From the NCBI RefSeq assembly GCF_946482605.1, contig NZ_CAMLSE010000026.1:1-64000 (forward strand): DNA of 64,000 nt. The letters are read 5' to 3'. Below the pieces are notes generated by a model. It did no database searches. It was not told the origin of the DNA and saw nothing but the letters and a program-made list of their open reading frames with translations. Source of the stretch: an uncultured Dyadobacter sp. Lineage in GTDB: Bacteria; Bacteroidota; Bacteroidia; Cytophagales; Spirosomataceae. Positions 1-9,790 of this stretch are shown piece by piece. The position numbers and the translations under genes are program-made. Numbering within the stretch: the first letter of the stretch is position 1; each line of letters starts with the position of its first letter.

Positions 1-335
1 GCAAAAGTGCAGGGTTATTTTCTTAAATGCAAATCACAACAACAAAAATTGTAAAAGTTTTTTTGGCACAAATGCATAACCGATTGATAAAGAAAATACT
101 ACACTCGGGAAAAAGTTTAAACTTTTTTTACCTCCATTTCATCCCCTATTTCAAGTGGCGGCCATCGATTCCAACACGTCCAATTTTTCCATTTATTAAT
201 ACAACACAAAACTCGCAGGCATTACTGATGGCCATTGCGGAAATCGGAAATACAGGTACCAAAAAGCGCCGGAAAGCGAAAGAGGTGCCTGATCCACGAC
301 CAGACACCTCTTTACAATTGTGATTTTAACCTTAA
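1..335. other. Intergenic region downstream of nrdA, window edge
   Basis: The first 335 bases are AT-rich for about 230 bases. An open frame at 27-323 gives a basic, low-complexity peptide that I do not recognise and do not believe is coding. The only structure I see is the hairpin at 279-313, described separately. Confidence 0.5.
279..313 (-). terminator. Hairpin after nrdA
   Basis: AAAGAGGTG at 279-287 pairs with CACCTCTTT at 305-313. An inner CTG/CAG pair follows one C-A mismatch, and the loop is 9 bases. It lies 23 bases past the nrdA stop. There is no long T-run on the minus strand, so it may stabilise the 3' end rather than act as a classic intrinsic terminator. Confidence 0.55.
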
Positions 336-2786
336 TTATGCACCACAAGCTTCGCAACCCTCCGGATCATCCAGTGAGCATTGCATATCGGAACGGTTAT
401 CACGCGGCGCTACGGGCTTGGCGTGTTCCTCCGCGTATTGCGCGTAGTTGAGTTCCTTTTCGGCCACCACGGCCATTGCAGGTTCCAGTTGCGGCTCGGC
501 CTGCTTGCTGACCGTAAACTGAACCGGATCCGACGCTGCACGGGTACGCAGGTAGTACATACCGGTTTTGAGGCCCTTTTTCCAGGCGTAGAAGTGCATG
601 GATGTAAGTTTACCAAAGTTCGCCTCTTCCATGAAGATGTTCAGCGACTGCGATTGACAAATGAATGCACCCCGATCTGCCGACATATCGAGCAGGCTGC
701 GCTGCTTGATCTCCCATGCCGTTTTATAGAGATCTTTGATGTTTTGCGGAATATTAGGGATGGCTTGTACCGATCCGCTGGCGCGAACGAGGTTGTTCTT
801 CATCTCCTCACTCCACAATCCAAGTCTTACCAAGTCTTTGAGCAGGTACTTATTCACCACCACGAATTCACCCGATAATACCCTTCTTACATATATATTG
901 GAAGTGAACGGCTCGAAGCATTCATTGTTACCGAGAATCTGGCTGGTCGATGCAGTCGGCATCGGCGCGAGCAGCAATGAGTTGCGGACACCATTCTGCA
1001 CCACTTCTTTTCTCAACTTTTCCCAGTTCCAGCGTTTGCTATCCGGCGTCACATTCCACATATCGAATTGGAATTTCCCTTGCGAGATCGGGCTGCCTGC
1101 CCAGGTTTCGTATGGGCCGTTCTGCATAGCTAGTTCCATGGACGCTTCCATGGACCCGTAATAGATCGTTTCGAAAATGTCTTTGTTCAATTGGCGCGCC
1201 TCGTCGGAGTCGAATGGCATGCGCATCATACAGAACGCATCGGCCAAGCCCTGCACCCCGATACCAATCGGGCGGTGGCGTTTATTGCTCTTCTCGGCTT
1301 CGGGAACCGGATAGAAGTTCAGGTCGATGATCTTGTTCAGGTTGCGCGTGACCACTTTCGTGATCTCGTATAATTTCTGATGATCGAAATGCATGAACCC
1401 GTCGGTGCCCTGCTCTACGAACTTCGGTAATGCGATGGAAGCAAGATTACAAACCGCTACTTCGTCGGGAGCTGTATACTCGATGATTTCCGTACAAAGG
1501 TTCGACGATTTAATAGTACCCAGGTTCTGCTGGTTGGACTTGCTGTTCGCGTGATCCTTGTACAACATATAAGGAGTACCCGTCTCGATCTGCGATTCCA
1601 TGATCGCGAACCACAGGTCCTGCGCCTTGATCGTCTTGCGCGCTTTTCCTTCGCGTTCGTATTGTTCGTACAGCTTTTCGAATTCTTCGCTGTGGGTATC
1701 CGCCAGTCCAGGGCATTCGTGCGGACAGAAGAGCGACCAGGTGTCGTTCGCTTCGACGCGCTTCATGAATAAGTCCGGAATCCATAATGCATAGAAAAGG
1801 TCGCGTGCGCGCTGTTCCTCTTTTCCGTGGTTCTTTTTCAGATCCAGGAAATCGAAGATATCCGAATGCCATGGTTCTATATATATAGCAAAAGAGCCCT
1901 TACGCTTGCCGCCTCCCTGATCCACGTACCGAGCGGTGTCGTTGAACACGCGGAGCATTGGAACGATACCATTCGATTGCCCATTCGTTCCTTTAATATA
2001 AGTACCCGTCGCGCGGACGTCGTGAATGCTCAAACCGATACCGCCCGCTGACTGCGAAATCAACGCACAGTTTTTAAGGGTATCATAAATTCCATTGATA
2101 CTGTCCTCCTTCATAGTCAGCAGGAAGCAGGATGACATTTGCGGCTTCGGCGTACCTGCGTTGAACAAGGTAGGCGTCGCATGGGTAAACCACTTTTCCG
2201 AAAGTAAATGGTAGGTTTCAATCGCCGATTGCACGTCGTCCTGGTGGATACCTACGGCTACGCGCATAAGCATATGTTGCGGACGCTCGACAATTTTTCC
2301 TTCAACTTTCAGTAAATAAGATTTTTCGAGGGTTTTATAGCCGAAATAGTCGTAGGAATAGTCGCGGTCATATATAATAGTAGAGTCAAACAGCGACGCA
2401 TGCTGGCGGATCACTTCGTAAACTTCCTTGGAGATCAGTGAAGCATTCTCGCCGGTTTTAGAATCTACATATGTATAAAGACGCTTCATTGTTGCCGAAA
2501 ACGACTTCAACGTGTTCTTATGGAGATTTGAGATAGCGACACGGGCAGCAAGGATCGCGTAATCGGGATGCTTGGTGGTCATCGAAGCCGCGGTTTCGGC
2601 GGCGAGGTTATCCAGTTCGGCGGTGGTAACGCCATCGTAAATACCGGAAACAACCTTCTTGGCTACTTCCACGGGCTGGACATAAGCGGCATCCAGGCCG
2701 TAGCTCAATTTCTCTATGCGGGCAGTCACCTTATCGAATTTCACGGATTCGCGGCGACCGTCACGCTTTATGACATACATAGACAT
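336..2786 (-). CDS. nrdA: Ribonucleoside-diphosphate reductase, alpha (large) subunit, class Ia
   Basis: Reduces ribonucleoside diphosphates to deoxyribonucleotides in the cytoplasm, using the radical held by the small subunit. The 816-residue length fits class I alpha chains. An ATP-cone lies at the N terminus ([15 protein letters not shown], from about residue 5). The active site shows SSNLCTEI (radical Cys with Asn and Glu), and the redox Cys pair lies in MSSCFLL and VAVCNLAS. The C-terminal tail ends in CEACGA, the Cys pair that re-reduces the active site. The beta subunit is not adjacent but lies about 29 kb away at 31459-32454. The start at 2786 gives [10 protein letters not shown]; a start two codons later is equally possible. 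Family assignment is certain. Confidence 0.98.
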   Translation of the reverse strand: MSMYVIKRDGRRESVKFDKVTARIEKLSYGLDAAYVQPVEVAKKVVSGIYDGVTTAELDNLAAETAASMTTKHPDYAILAARVAISNLHKNTLKSFSATMKRLYTYVDSKTGENASLISKEVYEVIRQHASLFDSTIIYDRDYSYDYFGYKTLEKSYLLKVEGKIVERPQHMLMRVAVGIHQDDVQSAIETYHLLSEKWFTHATPTLFNAGTPKPQMSSCFLLTMKEDSINGIYDTLKNCALISQSAGGIGLSIHDVRATGTYIKGTNGQSNGIVPMLRVFNDTARYVDQGGGKRKGSFAIYIEPWHSDIFDFLDLKKNHGKEEQRARDLFYALWIPDLFMKRVEANDTWSLFCPHECPGLADTHSEEFEKLYEQYEREGKARKTIKAQDLWFAIMESQIETGTPYMLYKDHANSKSNQQNLGTIKSSNLCTEIIEYTAPDEVAVCNLASIALPKFVEQGTDGFMHFDHQKLYEITKVVTRNLNKIIDLNFYPVPEAEKSNKRHRPIGIGVQGLADAFCMMRMPFDSDEARQLNKDIFETIYYGSMEASMELAMQNGPYETWAGSPISQGKFQFDMWNVTPDSKRWNWEKLRKEVVQNGVRNSLLLAPMPTASTSQILGNNECFEPFTSNIYVRRVLSGEFVVVNKYLLKDLVRLGLWSEEMKNNLVRASGSVQAIPNIPQNIKDLYKTAWEIKQRSLLDMSADRGAFICQSQSLNIFMEEANFGKLTSMHFYAWKKGLKTGMYYLRTRAASDPVQFTVSKQAEPQLEPAMAVVAEKELNYAQYAEEHAKPVAPRDNRSDMQCSLDDPEGCEACGA

Positions 2787-3217
2787 AGAATGTGGTGTTT
2801 AATAGAACGTTAGTGATGTATATTCTTGGAAGATCAGTCGGAGATGACTTTAAAAATCTTTTGAAATAACACTAAAGAAATCAGATTAGCAATCCGGATT
2901 TCGCTACAAAATCGTGCCTTATCAGCATAGTCCAAATTACTAAATTGTTAAGAAACTAATAACTAGTTGTTTACGGAAAGCTTACACTAAATTGGTTCAA
3001 AGAAAAAAATTTCAGAAAAATGCATTTCAAATTTTGCAAACTTTTTGAAACAAAAATTTTACAGACAGAAAGGTTGACTTGACAATAATTACTGTAAATC
3101 AATGATTTATCACTTATCAATCTATTTATAACAATTCTAAACTTGTAAACTTTATAAAACATAACGCATTTCATTTCAACACAAAATATCAATCACTAGC
3201 TTTAAAAATGCAAACAT
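2787..3217. other. Divergent, AT-rich intergenic region
   Basis: This region separates nrdA (minus) from the sugar isomerase-like gene (plus). It is strongly AT-rich with many A- and T-runs. A near match to the Bacteroidota -7 element, TAGCTTTA, is at 3197-3204, just before the plus-strand gene. I could not identify a convincing NrdR box pair or a perfect TAnnTTTG for nrdA. Confidence 0.4.
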
Positions 3218-4129
3218 ATGAGCACAATCATTGAACAAGCCGACCGGCGGACATTCCTTAAAACGACCTCCGGAATGGTGGCAGGTCTTGCACTGGGCGG
3301 GACTCTTACCGAGGCGATGGCCAAAGCAGCCGAGAGCGCGGCTTACAGCATTCCATTAGGTGTGTATGCGGCCTATGACAAAGCCGATTTTCTGAGAAAA
3401 TCGGGATGTACCTATATAGAGGAGTCCGTGGCGGGTTTCCTAATTCCGGAAGGTGGCGACGCAGGCTACGAAAAGAACCTTCAGCAACTCAAAAGCGAAC
3501 ACTTCCCGATTAAGTCTTATGTGATCCTGCTGCCCGCAAGTTTGAAAACTTTGGGACCGGAAGCGAACCATGAGGCGATCCTGCAAAGAACGGAGACTGT
3601 TTTGAAACGCGCCAAGGAATGCGGCTCACAGTTCGTCGTGTTCGGAAGCGGTGCTTCAAGGATCATACCCGAAGGCTTCGACAAGGCCAAAGCAAAGGCG
3701 CAGCACATCGAATTGACTCAAAAAATGGCGCCTATGGCCGAAAAGTATGGGGTTACCATTGCCGTGGAGCCGCTGAACCGAGGGGAAACCAATTTCATCA
3801 ACAGCCTCGCGGAAGGTGTAGAGATCGTGGATGCCGTGAAAAGCCCCCGGGTGAAGTTGCTTTGCGACATATATCATATGTTAAAGGAGGACGAGCCGGC
3901 GTCGGAAATCGTTAAATATGGTAAGCATATTGTGCATTGCCACATTGCGGAAAAGGAAAAACGCACACCACCGGGCGTGAAGGGCGACGATTTCAGGGCT
4001 TACCTCGGCGCATTGAAGAAAATCGGCTACAAAGGCGGACTTTCCATCGAATGCTTCGTATACACCGATTTTGAGAAGGAAGCAAAACGCGGCGTCGAAG
4101 TGCTCAAACAGCAACTCAGTGAAGTTTAG
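3218..4129 (+). CDS. Tat-exported sugar phosphate isomerase/epimerase family protein (hydroxypyruvate isomerase-like)
   Basis: A xylose-isomerase-like TIM-barrel protein (AP endonuclease 2 superfamily). The N terminus carries a twin-arginine signal: DRRTFLKTT around residues 9-17, then a hydrophobic Ala/Gly stretch ending near TEAMAKA, which suggests export to the periplasm. Metal-site motifs typical of the fold are visible: VAVEPLNRGETN mid-protein (Glu ligand), CDIYHM, HCHIAEKEKRTPPG, and SIECFVY near the end. The 303-residue length suits a single TIM barrel plus signal. It stands alone between nrdA and rpmE2. The substrate cannot be told from sequence; periplasmic members in Bacteroidota are usually linked to sugar or inositol metabolism. 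Confidence 0.85.
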   Translation: MSTIIEQADRRTFLKTTSGMVAGLALGGTLTEAMAKAAESAAYSIPLGVYAAYDKADFLRKSGCTYIEESVAGFLIPEGGDAGYEKNLQQLKSEHFPIKSYVILLPASLKTLGPEANHEAILQRTETVLKRAKECGSQFVVFGSGASRIIPEGFDKAKAKAQHIELTQKMAPMAEKYGVTIAVEPLNRGETNFINSLAEGVEIVDAVKSPRVKLLCDIYHMLKEDEPASEIVKYGKHIVHCHIAEKEKRTPPGVKGDDFRAYLGALKKIGYKGGLSIECFVYTDFEKEAKRGVEVLKQQLSEV

Positions 4130-4183
4130 CGCATTAATTTTGCCTGTATTGCATTAATATTAAAAAAGATAGCCTTTCAATAC

Positions 4184-4214
4184 TTGATTTACAAATCAGG
4201 ATTTTTTACTTTTG
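4184..4214 (+). promoter_or_regulatory. Bacteroidota-type promoter of rpmE2
   Basis: TTG at 4184-4186 and TACTTTTG at 4207-4214 are separated by 20 bases. This matches the -33/-7 pair (TTTG and TAnnTTTG) used by the Bacteroidota housekeeping sigma factor. It leaves about 45 bases of leader before the rpmE2 start. Confidence 0.7.
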
Positions 4215-4259
4215 CAATCCTTTTGAAAATCGTATAGAAACAAATAATACCATATACCA

Positions 4260-4502
4260 ATGAAAAAAGATATTCATCCCAATTACAGAGAAGTAGTTTT
4301 CTGGGATCTATCAAGCGACTTTAAATTCATTACTCGCTCTACCATAGAAACTTCTGAAAACATTACCTGGGAAGACGGCAAGACTTACCCTGTGTACAAG
4401 GTCGAGGTTTCTTCGCAATCACACCCTTTCTACACTGGTAAGAACGTACTGGTTGACACAGCTGGTCGCGTTGACAAGTTCAGAAAGCGTTACGGAAAAT
4501 AA
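4260..4502 (+). CDS. rpmE2: 50S ribosomal protein L31, type B
   Basis: Component of the large ribosomal subunit. The 80-residue protein begins [16 protein letters not shown] and ends in a basic [12 protein letters not shown], as is typical of the longer type B form. It has no cysteine, so it is the zinc-independent (C-minus) paralogue. Its own promoter lies just upstream and a strong terminator follows at 4562-4606, so it is probably monocistronic. No zinc-containing L31 appears in this window, so I cannot say whether this one is an alternative form or the only L31. Confidence 0.96.
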   Translation: MKKDIHPNYREVVFWDLSSDFKFITRSTIETSENITWEDGKTYPVYKVEVSSQSHPFYTGKNVLVDTAGRVDKFRKRYGK

Positions 4503-4561
4503 GCACGTATCGGCTTTTTCCTGCGTGGTCGAACACAGCAGGAGGACGAAAAAATACAATG

Positions 4562-4606
4562 GCAGTCTCTCGACAAATATGTCCGGGAGACTGCTTCTTT
4601 TTTTGC
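4562..4606 (+). terminator. Rho-independent terminator of rpmE2
   Basis: GCAGTCTC at 4562-4569 pairs with GAGACTGC at 4587-4594. Three more pairs inside (one G-T) bring the stem to 11 bp around an 11-base loop. It is followed by TTCTTTTTTT, a clear intrinsic terminator. Confidence 0.85.
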
Positions 4607-4655
4607 CGTAACCAATAAAATGACCGAACTTTGGCGGGCACATACGCTTTAATAT

Positions 4656-5849
4656 ATGCCCAATATCATTCTGTTCGACGATCCAAAGATTAGAATCCAG
4701 CTTTTACCTTTTACATATACAAGACCAGTTGCCGGCATCCGGTGCGGCATTCACACACTGGCCGAAAAATGGGCCGACAGATGCCACTCCACCGTTTCAT
4801 TCCAGACGGAAGCTTATCTAACCTCCAAATATCCAGAGCATACTTCGGAAGATAACCTGTTTATCAACGGCGCTTTGTGCCCCGACGAACACCTCACCGG
4901 CATTGTCAAAGGCCTGCCGCACGGCAACGCGCTCATGTCAGATGCAGGAGAGATTCTGGCCGTGCGTACGCATTCGGCCTGGAAGGCCTCGGAAGGCACA
5001 AACGGCCTGTCCGTCGTTATCTACACCGAGCCATTTACGATGATCCGCAACGTGTGGGACATCTTCGGCCAGAACGGCGCACAGATCAGAACCGATTATG
5101 AGCGGATCGTGTCCATTCGGAAAACCGCACCGGTCACTGATCCTTTCACGCATTGTTATAAGCCTGAAAATATCTTTATTGAGGAGGGCGCGATCATCAA
5201 GGCGTCCATTCTGAATGCAGAGAACGGTCCGATTTATATCGGCAAGAATGCATTGATCCAGGAAGGTTCGATGATCCAGGGACCGTTTGCAATCGGTGAA
5301 AATGGTGTTTTGGCGCAAGGAACGAAGATCCGGCCTAATACTACGGTAGGACCTTCGTCGAAGGTTGGTGGCGAGGTAAGCAATTGCGTGGTGTTTGGAT
5401 TTAGTAACAAAGGCCACGACGGTTACCTGGGCAACTCGGTTTTAGGGGAATGGTGTAACCTTGGGGCTAATACGAACAATTCGAATTTAAAAAACGACCA
5501 TACGAACGTCAAGCTGCATAACTATGCTACTAATGCATTGGCAGACACCGGATTAATCTTCTGCGGACTGATGATGGGCGATTATTCCAAAGCAGGAATT
5601 TCGACCATGTTCAACACCGGGACCGTTGTTGGCGTAAGTGTGAATGTATTCGGTGCGGGATTCCAGGCCAAACACGTACCTTCGTTCTCATGGGGCGGCG
5701 CAGGCGAAGGATATTGCGAGTATCGTTTCTACAAGGCGGTGGCAGTAGCGCAGGACACGGTGAGCCGCCGGGGCATCGATTTCGGCGAAAAAGAGGAAGA
5801 TATAATGCGCACTGTTTTTGAAAACACCCAAATCCAGCGCGGCCAATAG
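4656..5849 (+). CDS. GlmU-like putative sugar nucleotidyltransferase with left-handed beta-helix domain
   Basis: A 397-residue protein of the Bacteroidota GlmU-related family. The N-terminal half (MPNIILFDDPKIRIQLLPFT, then TRPVAGIRCGIHTLAEKW) replaces the normal nucleotidyltransferase signature. The C-terminal half from about residue 165 is a hexapeptide-repeat beta-helix: IFIEEGAIIKASIL, PIYIGKNALIQEGSMIQGP, then NSVLGEWCNLGANTNNSNLKN and a GTVVGVSVNVFG turn. By family, it may transfer a nucleotide to, or acetylate, a hexosamine phosphate for cell-envelope sugars, but the substrate is not established. It starts 49 bases after the rpmE2 terminator. holB begins 33 bases after its stop, so the two are probably co-transcribed. 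Confidence 0.88.
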   Translation: MPNIILFDDPKIRIQLLPFTYTRPVAGIRCGIHTLAEKWADRCHSTVSFQTEAYLTSKYPEHTSEDNLFINGALCPDEHLTGIVKGLPHGNALMSDAGEILAVRTHSAWKASEGTNGLSVVIYTEPFTMIRNVWDIFGQNGAQIRTDYERIVSIRKTAPVTDPFTHCYKPENIFIEEGAIIKASILNAENGPIYIGKNALIQEGSMIQGPFAIGENGVLAQGTKIRPNTTVGPSSKVGGEVSNCVVFGFSNKGHDGYLGNSVLGEWCNLGANTNNSNLKNDHTNVKLHNYATNALADTGLIFCGLMMGDYSKAGISTMFNTGTVVGVSVNVFGAGFQAKHVPSFSWGGAGEGYCEYRFYKAVAVAQDTVSRRGIDFGEKEEDIMRTVFENTQIQRGQ

Positions 5850-5882
5850 GCATTTACCCATTTCTATTAATTGATTTAAATC

Positions 5883-7001
5883 GTGCTTTTCAGAGACATT
5901 CCGGGACTAGAAAATATCAAAGCGACATTGCGGCGCTCGGTCCGGAACAGCCACCTGGCCCACGCCCAGCTTTTCGATTACCCCACGGGCGGAGCAGGCC
6001 TGGCCATGGCGCTGGCATTCTCTACCTATATTAATTGCGAAAACAGGAATGAAGAAGATGCTTGCGGCACCTGCGCATCGTGCGCAAAAATGAGCAAGCT
6101 GATCCACCCCGATTTCCATTTCATCTTTCCCATTGCTACTTCCAAAAAGGTCGATGGCAAAACCAGCGAGGCATTTCTGCCGCTCTGGCGGTCTTTCTTA
6201 CTTGACACTCCCTACCGCGTCCTCCCCGACTGGCTCGATCACATCGGTGCGGACAATAAGCAGGGTAATATTTCGGTGGAGGAAGCACGTGGGATTTTGA
6301 GAAAATTGTCAGTAAAGGCCTACGAAGGTGAGTACAAAATCCTGCTGATATGGAAGCCCGATATCATGAATGCAGCTTCGTCAAATGCCATTCTGAAGAT
6401 TCTCGAAGAACCGCCTGAAAAAACATTGTTCCTTTTGATAAGTGATCAATCGGACAAATTGCTGACTACCATCATTTCGCGGACACAGCGCATCACCATT
6501 CCGGCGTTCACGGATTCGGAAATTAAAAGCTACCTGAAACGGAACGATGTGACCGACGCTGTGTCCAGCCAGGTTGCTTATCTCTGTGATGGAAATATGG
6601 CTGAGGCGCTGAAACTGGTTCAGGAAGAGCAGGATGACCGTTCTGCATGGTTCACCGACTGGATGCGATCGTCTTATAAATTTGATGTCACGCATTTGGT
6701 AAAGCTCGCCGACAACTACGACGTGATGAGCAAGGAAAAGCAAAAAGGCCTGCTCGAATATGCGTTGAGGCTGTTCAGGGACATGCTTGTGTGGAGTCAT
6801 GGAGCAGGTGAACTTTTGCGGGTTCCGCAGGAAGAACTTACATTCGTGCAGAATTTTTCGAAGACCGTCAATTTTGAATCCCTGGAAAGAATGATCGAGG
6901 AGGTAAATACAGCCTATTACCACATTGAGCGGAATGTAAGGGCTAAAATGGTTTTCCTGGACCTGTCTCTGACGGTTGCGCAGTTTTTTCAGCGGAGATG
7001 A
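5883..7001 (+). CDS. holB: DNA polymerase III subunit delta' (clamp-loader)
   Basis: Part of the clamp-loader that opens and closes the beta clamp at the replication fork. The 372-residue protein has a DnaX/delta'-type AAA+ core. The zinc-module Cys cluster is visible (CENRNEEDACGTCASCAKM, near residues 53-71), as is KILEEPPEKTLFLLIS with IISRTQRI, the position of the SRC-type arginine finger. The Walker A region (YPTGGAGLAMAL) lacks the Lys, as expected for delta', which does not hydrolyse ATP. The start codon is GTG, giving MLFRDIPGLENIK; this is the family start. The stop overlaps the next gene's start in an ATGA, so translation of the two is probably coupled. Confidence 0.93.
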   Translation: MLFRDIPGLENIKATLRRSVRNSHLAHAQLFDYPTGGAGLAMALAFSTYINCENRNEEDACGTCASCAKMSKLIHPDFHFIFPIATSKKVDGKTSEAFLPLWRSFLLDTPYRVLPDWLDHIGADNKQGNISVEEARGILRKLSVKAYEGEYKILLIWKPDIMNAASSNAILKILEEPPEKTLFLLISDQSDKLLTTIISRTQRITIPAFTDSEIKSYLKRNDVTDAVSSQVAYLCDGNMAEALKLVQEEQDDRSAWFTDWMRSSYKFDVTHLVKLADNYDVMSKEKQKGLLEYALRLFRDMLVWSHGAGELLRVPQEELTFVQNFSKTVNFESLERMIEEVNTAYYHIERNVRAKMVFLDLSLTVAQFFQRR

Positions 7002-7468
7002 AACGTCCAATGGAAATCATCGGTGCTACGGATGTCGCCGATTTGCCTGAATTGGGCTGGTATCAGGTGCCGGTCCGCATTGATTCCGGTGCAGCGACGT
7101 CCGCTATTCATTGTTCCCGGGTCCAGCTAATCACTAAAGAGGGCCACAAGGAGCTTCATGTTTATCTCGACACCAAAAAAGGGGCGCCCCGACATTTCTT
7201 TATCGTCACTGAGTTTAAGGAGACCATCATCCGTAATTCTTTCGGAAAAGAGGAAAAGCGGTTTGTGATCAAGACACCAATCAAACTATTCGGCAGAAAA
7301 ATACGTACCGAGTTTTCGCTGGCTAACCGGCAGAAAATGAGCTACCCCATACTACTAGGACGCAAATTGCTCAAAAACAGGTTCATAGTTGATGTTTCAA
7401 AAAAGAACCTTTCAGCAGCGAAGCATTCCCCGACACCAACTCGTTCCCAAAAACTAACCACTGACTAA
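6998..7468 (+). CDS. RimK-associated Zn_protease family protein (retropepsin-like aspartic protease fold)
   Basis: A 156-residue member of the PF05618 family, often called ATP-dependent zinc protease. The family motif is [13 protein letters not shown] near residues 27-39, where the Asp-Ser-Gly-Ala resembles the catalytic triad of retropepsin-like aspartic proteases. Later come [14 protein letters not shown] and [19 protein letters not shown]. It overlaps holB by 4 bases and is followed 38 bases later by rimK. Genes of this family often sit next to RimK ligases, which suggests it removes or matures glutamate tails. That role is inference. Confidence 0.85.
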   Translation: MKRPMEIIGATDVADLPELGWYQVPVRIDSGAATSAIHCSRVQLITKEGHKELHVYLDTKKGAPRHFFIVTEFKETIIRNSFGKEEKRFVIKTPIKLFGRKIRTEFSLANRQKMSYPILLGRKLLKNRFIVDVSKKNLSAAKHSPTPTRSQKLTTD

Positions 7469-7506
7469 ACCCGGGGCCTCACCTCCACTTTTCAAAGACA
7501 TTTTTT

Positions 7507-8409
7507 ATGAAAATCGCCGTTTTATCCACTAATCCGGACCTGTATTCGACCAGGCGCCTGGTGGAGGCAATCAAACAAAAGGGACACGAAGCGGTTGTAA
7601 TTGATCACGTCAAATGCTTTGTTATGATCGAAGGGGGCAAGCCTTCCATCATCTACAAAGGCAAGCCGATTACCGGCATCGACGCCATTATTCCCAGGAT
7701 CGGCACTTCCGTGAATGCATTTGGCTGTGCAGTGGTGCGACAGCTGGAACTGATGAAAATATTTACCACCGTCAAATCTCAGGCCATTCTGAGATCGCGT
7801 GACAAACTCCGCAGTATGCAGGTGTTGGCCAAAGCGGGTATCGACATCCCGAAAACCGTCATTGCCAAAAACCCGGCCCAGGTAAATGAGCTGATCCAGG
7901 TCGTAGGAGGCCCACCTGTTGTGATCAAGTTGCTTGAAGGAACACAAGGCGTAGGCGTCGTACTGGCCGAAACAATCAAAGCAGCCAAATCAACCATCGA
8001 GGCGTTCTATGGATTGAAAGCAAATTTCCTTATCCAGGAATACGTAGCGGAATCGAAGGGCGCTGATATCAGGGCTTTCGTGATTGGGAATAAGGTTGTT
8101 GCCGCAATGAAGCGCCAGGGCGCCGAAGGAGATTTCCGTTCCAACCTGCACCGGGGTGGCTCCGGATGCATCATAGAACTTTCACCGGAAGAAGAACATA
8201 CGGCCATTTCAGCCGCTAAGGCGCTGGGTGTCAGAATCGCGGGCGTCGACATGCTGCAATCGGCACGCGGGCCGCTGGTAATGGAAGTGAATTCCTCACC
8301 GGGATTGCGTGGCATCGAAGAAGTCAGCGGATTAGATATTGCCTCAATGATTGTTTCCTATATCGAAGATAAAATAGTGACAGACGAGGGGGATACGGTC
8401 GGCGTTTGA
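7507..8409 (+). CDS. rimK: RimK family alpha-L-glutamate ligase
   Basis: An ATP-grasp ligase of 300 residues that adds glutamate residues to a protein C terminus (ribosomal protein S6 in E. coli) or makes related peptides. Visible parts are an N-terminal pre-ATP-grasp domain ([18 protein letters not shown]), the ATP-binding stretch [53 protein letters not shown], and the metal-binding [17 protein letters not shown] near the end. It follows the Zn_protease gene in the same orientation, a commonly seen pair. The target protein in this organism is unknown. Confidence 0.94.
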   Translation: MKIAVLSTNPDLYSTRRLVEAIKQKGHEAVVIDHVKCFVMIEGGKPSIIYKGKPITGIDAIIPRIGTSVNAFGCAVVRQLELMKIFTTVKSQAILRSRDKLRSMQVLAKAGIDIPKTVIAKNPAQVNELIQVVGGPPVVIKLLEGTQGVGVVLAETIKAAKSTIEAFYGLKANFLIQEYVAESKGADIRAFVIGNKVVAAMKRQGAEGDFRSNLHRGGSGCIIELSPEEEHTAISAAKALGVRIAGVDMLQSARGPLVMEVNSSPGLRGIEEVSGLDIASMIVSYIEDKIVTDEGDTVGV

Positions 8410-8433
8410 GATTAATTAGTTAATGCGTGGATG

Positions 8434-9513
8434 TCAGAATTCTACTGGTACGGTGATTTCCGGCAGTAGTCGTTCGAGATTTCTCAAAGATTTATGAAGG
8501 CTGGCTTCCATTTTTTCCTTCCTGAGCAACCTGAATGCAAGTTGCTTGGGAAGATTTTTTTTCAGGTAATATTCCAAACTGAGACGTGTACGGCTTTCGC
8601 TTAACTTTTCGAGTACAAAATAGAGCGTACCAGTCAATTTCTCATCCGATTCACTGAAAATGACTTTCGAGTCAGGGTCGTATGAAAAACCGCTGGAATA
8701 AATGACCGCCTCTCCGTCTTCACGTAGACATCGGTGACGCGAACCAAGACCGGGGAGGAAGTGGTCGAGCTCCTCGATGGATATCACACCGTCCTGCCAC
8801 CGATGCCGCAGCTCAAGGTGGCCCGTGGTAAAGAAAAGCTTTTTGATATGCGTTTCATATTCCGCCGAAACGGATACCACCTTTACTTTCTCGACCGGCT
8901 CCAGTATAGGAGGGCGGTATGGCGGAATACTGTCTTTCAACGCCCCAATGTGCGTGTACCGAAACGGAATATGCTCGTTTTCAGTGGCCTTTGAGCCCGG
9001 GTGCCACTTCATCCATTCCGTAAAACCATCGGGGTCTTGTCCATTCAGCAGGTTTTGTGTCACCAGCCAGTATTCGTGCTGATCAATGTCATTTTTAAGC
9101 AGCTGGTGCGCAACGATAATGTCTTTTCCAATCAGCTTTCGGAAATCCCTGACCTGATAAGTTGTAAACTCGCCATAATGCGCAACTACTTTCAATGTGA
9201 GATTGATGGCAGAAATGCAGGCCTTGCATTGACAAAACCGGCGGTTGTCATAAGCGATCAGGTATTTGTGAAAGTCGCAGAACATCTTCTCCACCTGCCT
9301 GTACAGCGTTTCCAGCTCGGGCGCTTGTCCGAATTTGAAGAAAAGGATTGCATCTCCTTCGATTTCCGAAATCTCCAACCCGATATGGTTCGCATTCACG
9401 AGCGTTTCCAGCAGTTCCTGAATAATATGCCGGCCGTGCGCGATCTCCGTTTCGTGCATAAACCGCGTGAAACCGCTGATATCCGGGATAAAGATGAGGC
9501 CTTTATTTTCCAT
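8434..9513 (-). CDS. DUF2652 protein: nucleotide-cyclase-like domain fused to an SRPBCC-like domain
   Basis: The N-terminal ~170 residues resemble a class III nucleotide cyclase: FIPDISGFTRF with Asp11, then EIEGDAILFFKF with Asp54, the two positions that hold metal in true cyclases. The later catalytic segment reads IGKDIIVAHQLL where active cyclases have a D-x-V-N-x-A-x-R pattern, so the transition-state Asn and Arg seem to be absent and I expect no cyclase activity. From about residue 215 (EYETHIKKLFFTTGHLELRH) the chain looks like an SRPBCC/START-type ligand-binding fold, ending SLHKSLRNLERLLPEI. It is convergent with rimK. The function is unknown; a sensor or scaffold role is a guess. 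Confidence 0.75.
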   Translation of the reverse strand: MENKGLIFIPDISGFTRFMHETEIAHGRHIIQELLETLVNANHIGLEISEIEGDAILFFKFGQAPELETLYRQVEKMFCDFHKYLIAYDNRRFCQCKACISAINLTLKVVAHYGEFTTYQVRDFRKLIGKDIIVAHQLLKNDIDQHEYWLVTQNLLNGQDPDGFTEWMKWHPGSKATENEHIPFRYTHIGALKDSIPPYRPPILEPVEKVKVVSVSAEYETHIKKLFFTTGHLELRHRWQDGVISIEELDHFLPGLGSRHRCLREDGEAVIYSSGFSYDPDSKVIFSESDEKLTGTLYFVLEKLSESRTRLSLEYYLKKNLPKQLAFRLLRKEKMEASLHKSLRNLERLLPEITVPVEF

Positions 9514-9701
9514 GGCACTGATTTTGATCGGGTTAATTTACGGTGATTTTTTTGTCATTGTGTTAAATGCGACCGCAAAAGCAGAATACGGGAACTGTGA
9601 GATTTCACTGGCTCGTTTGCCTGTTATCGTATAACTTCGTCCCTCAAAGGAAGCCTCTTTCAATACTGCGACGATTATCGTTCCATTTTAAATAATACAT
9701 C

Positions 9702-9733
9702 GTAACCAAAATGGTAACAATCTTCTATCTTTG
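9702..9733 (+). promoter_or_regulatory. Candidate operator and promoter of the higA locus
   Basis: An imperfect 17-bp palindrome at 9702-9718 (GTAACCA and TGGTAAC arms, one mismatched pair) lies directly upstream of a perfect -7 element, TATCTTTG at 9726-9733. The palindrome occupies the place where the -33 element would be. It is therefore a natural binding site for the HigA-type regulator encoded 58 bases downstream. No TTTG -33 box is visible. Confidence 0.55.
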
Positions 9734-9742
9734 CAGAACAAA

Positions 9743-9787
9743 ATGCGCATCATCGCTTTACAGAAGCTACGGACGCAGGAAAAGTAA
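9743..9787 (+). pseudogene. Truncated HigB toxin start, 14 codons
   Basis: An ATG at 9743 ten bases after the -7 element opens MRIIALQKLRTQEK and stops at 9785-9787, three bases before higA begins. The first ten residues resemble the N terminus of HigB-type RelE-fold toxins, which usually start M-R-I-I-x-x-x-x-L-R. The remaining ~85 residues are missing. The position, immediately before an antitoxin gene and after its promoter, is exactly where the toxin gene sits in HigBA loci. I read it as a toxin deleted in place, leaving the regulator under its original promoter. The short length limits certainty. Confidence 0.5.
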
Positions 9788-9790
9788 GTT

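Noticed and set aside
27..323. 98-residue open frame at the left edge
   Set aside because: The composition follows the AT-rich DNA, the frame runs through the nrdA hairpin, and no motif or family resemblance is seen.
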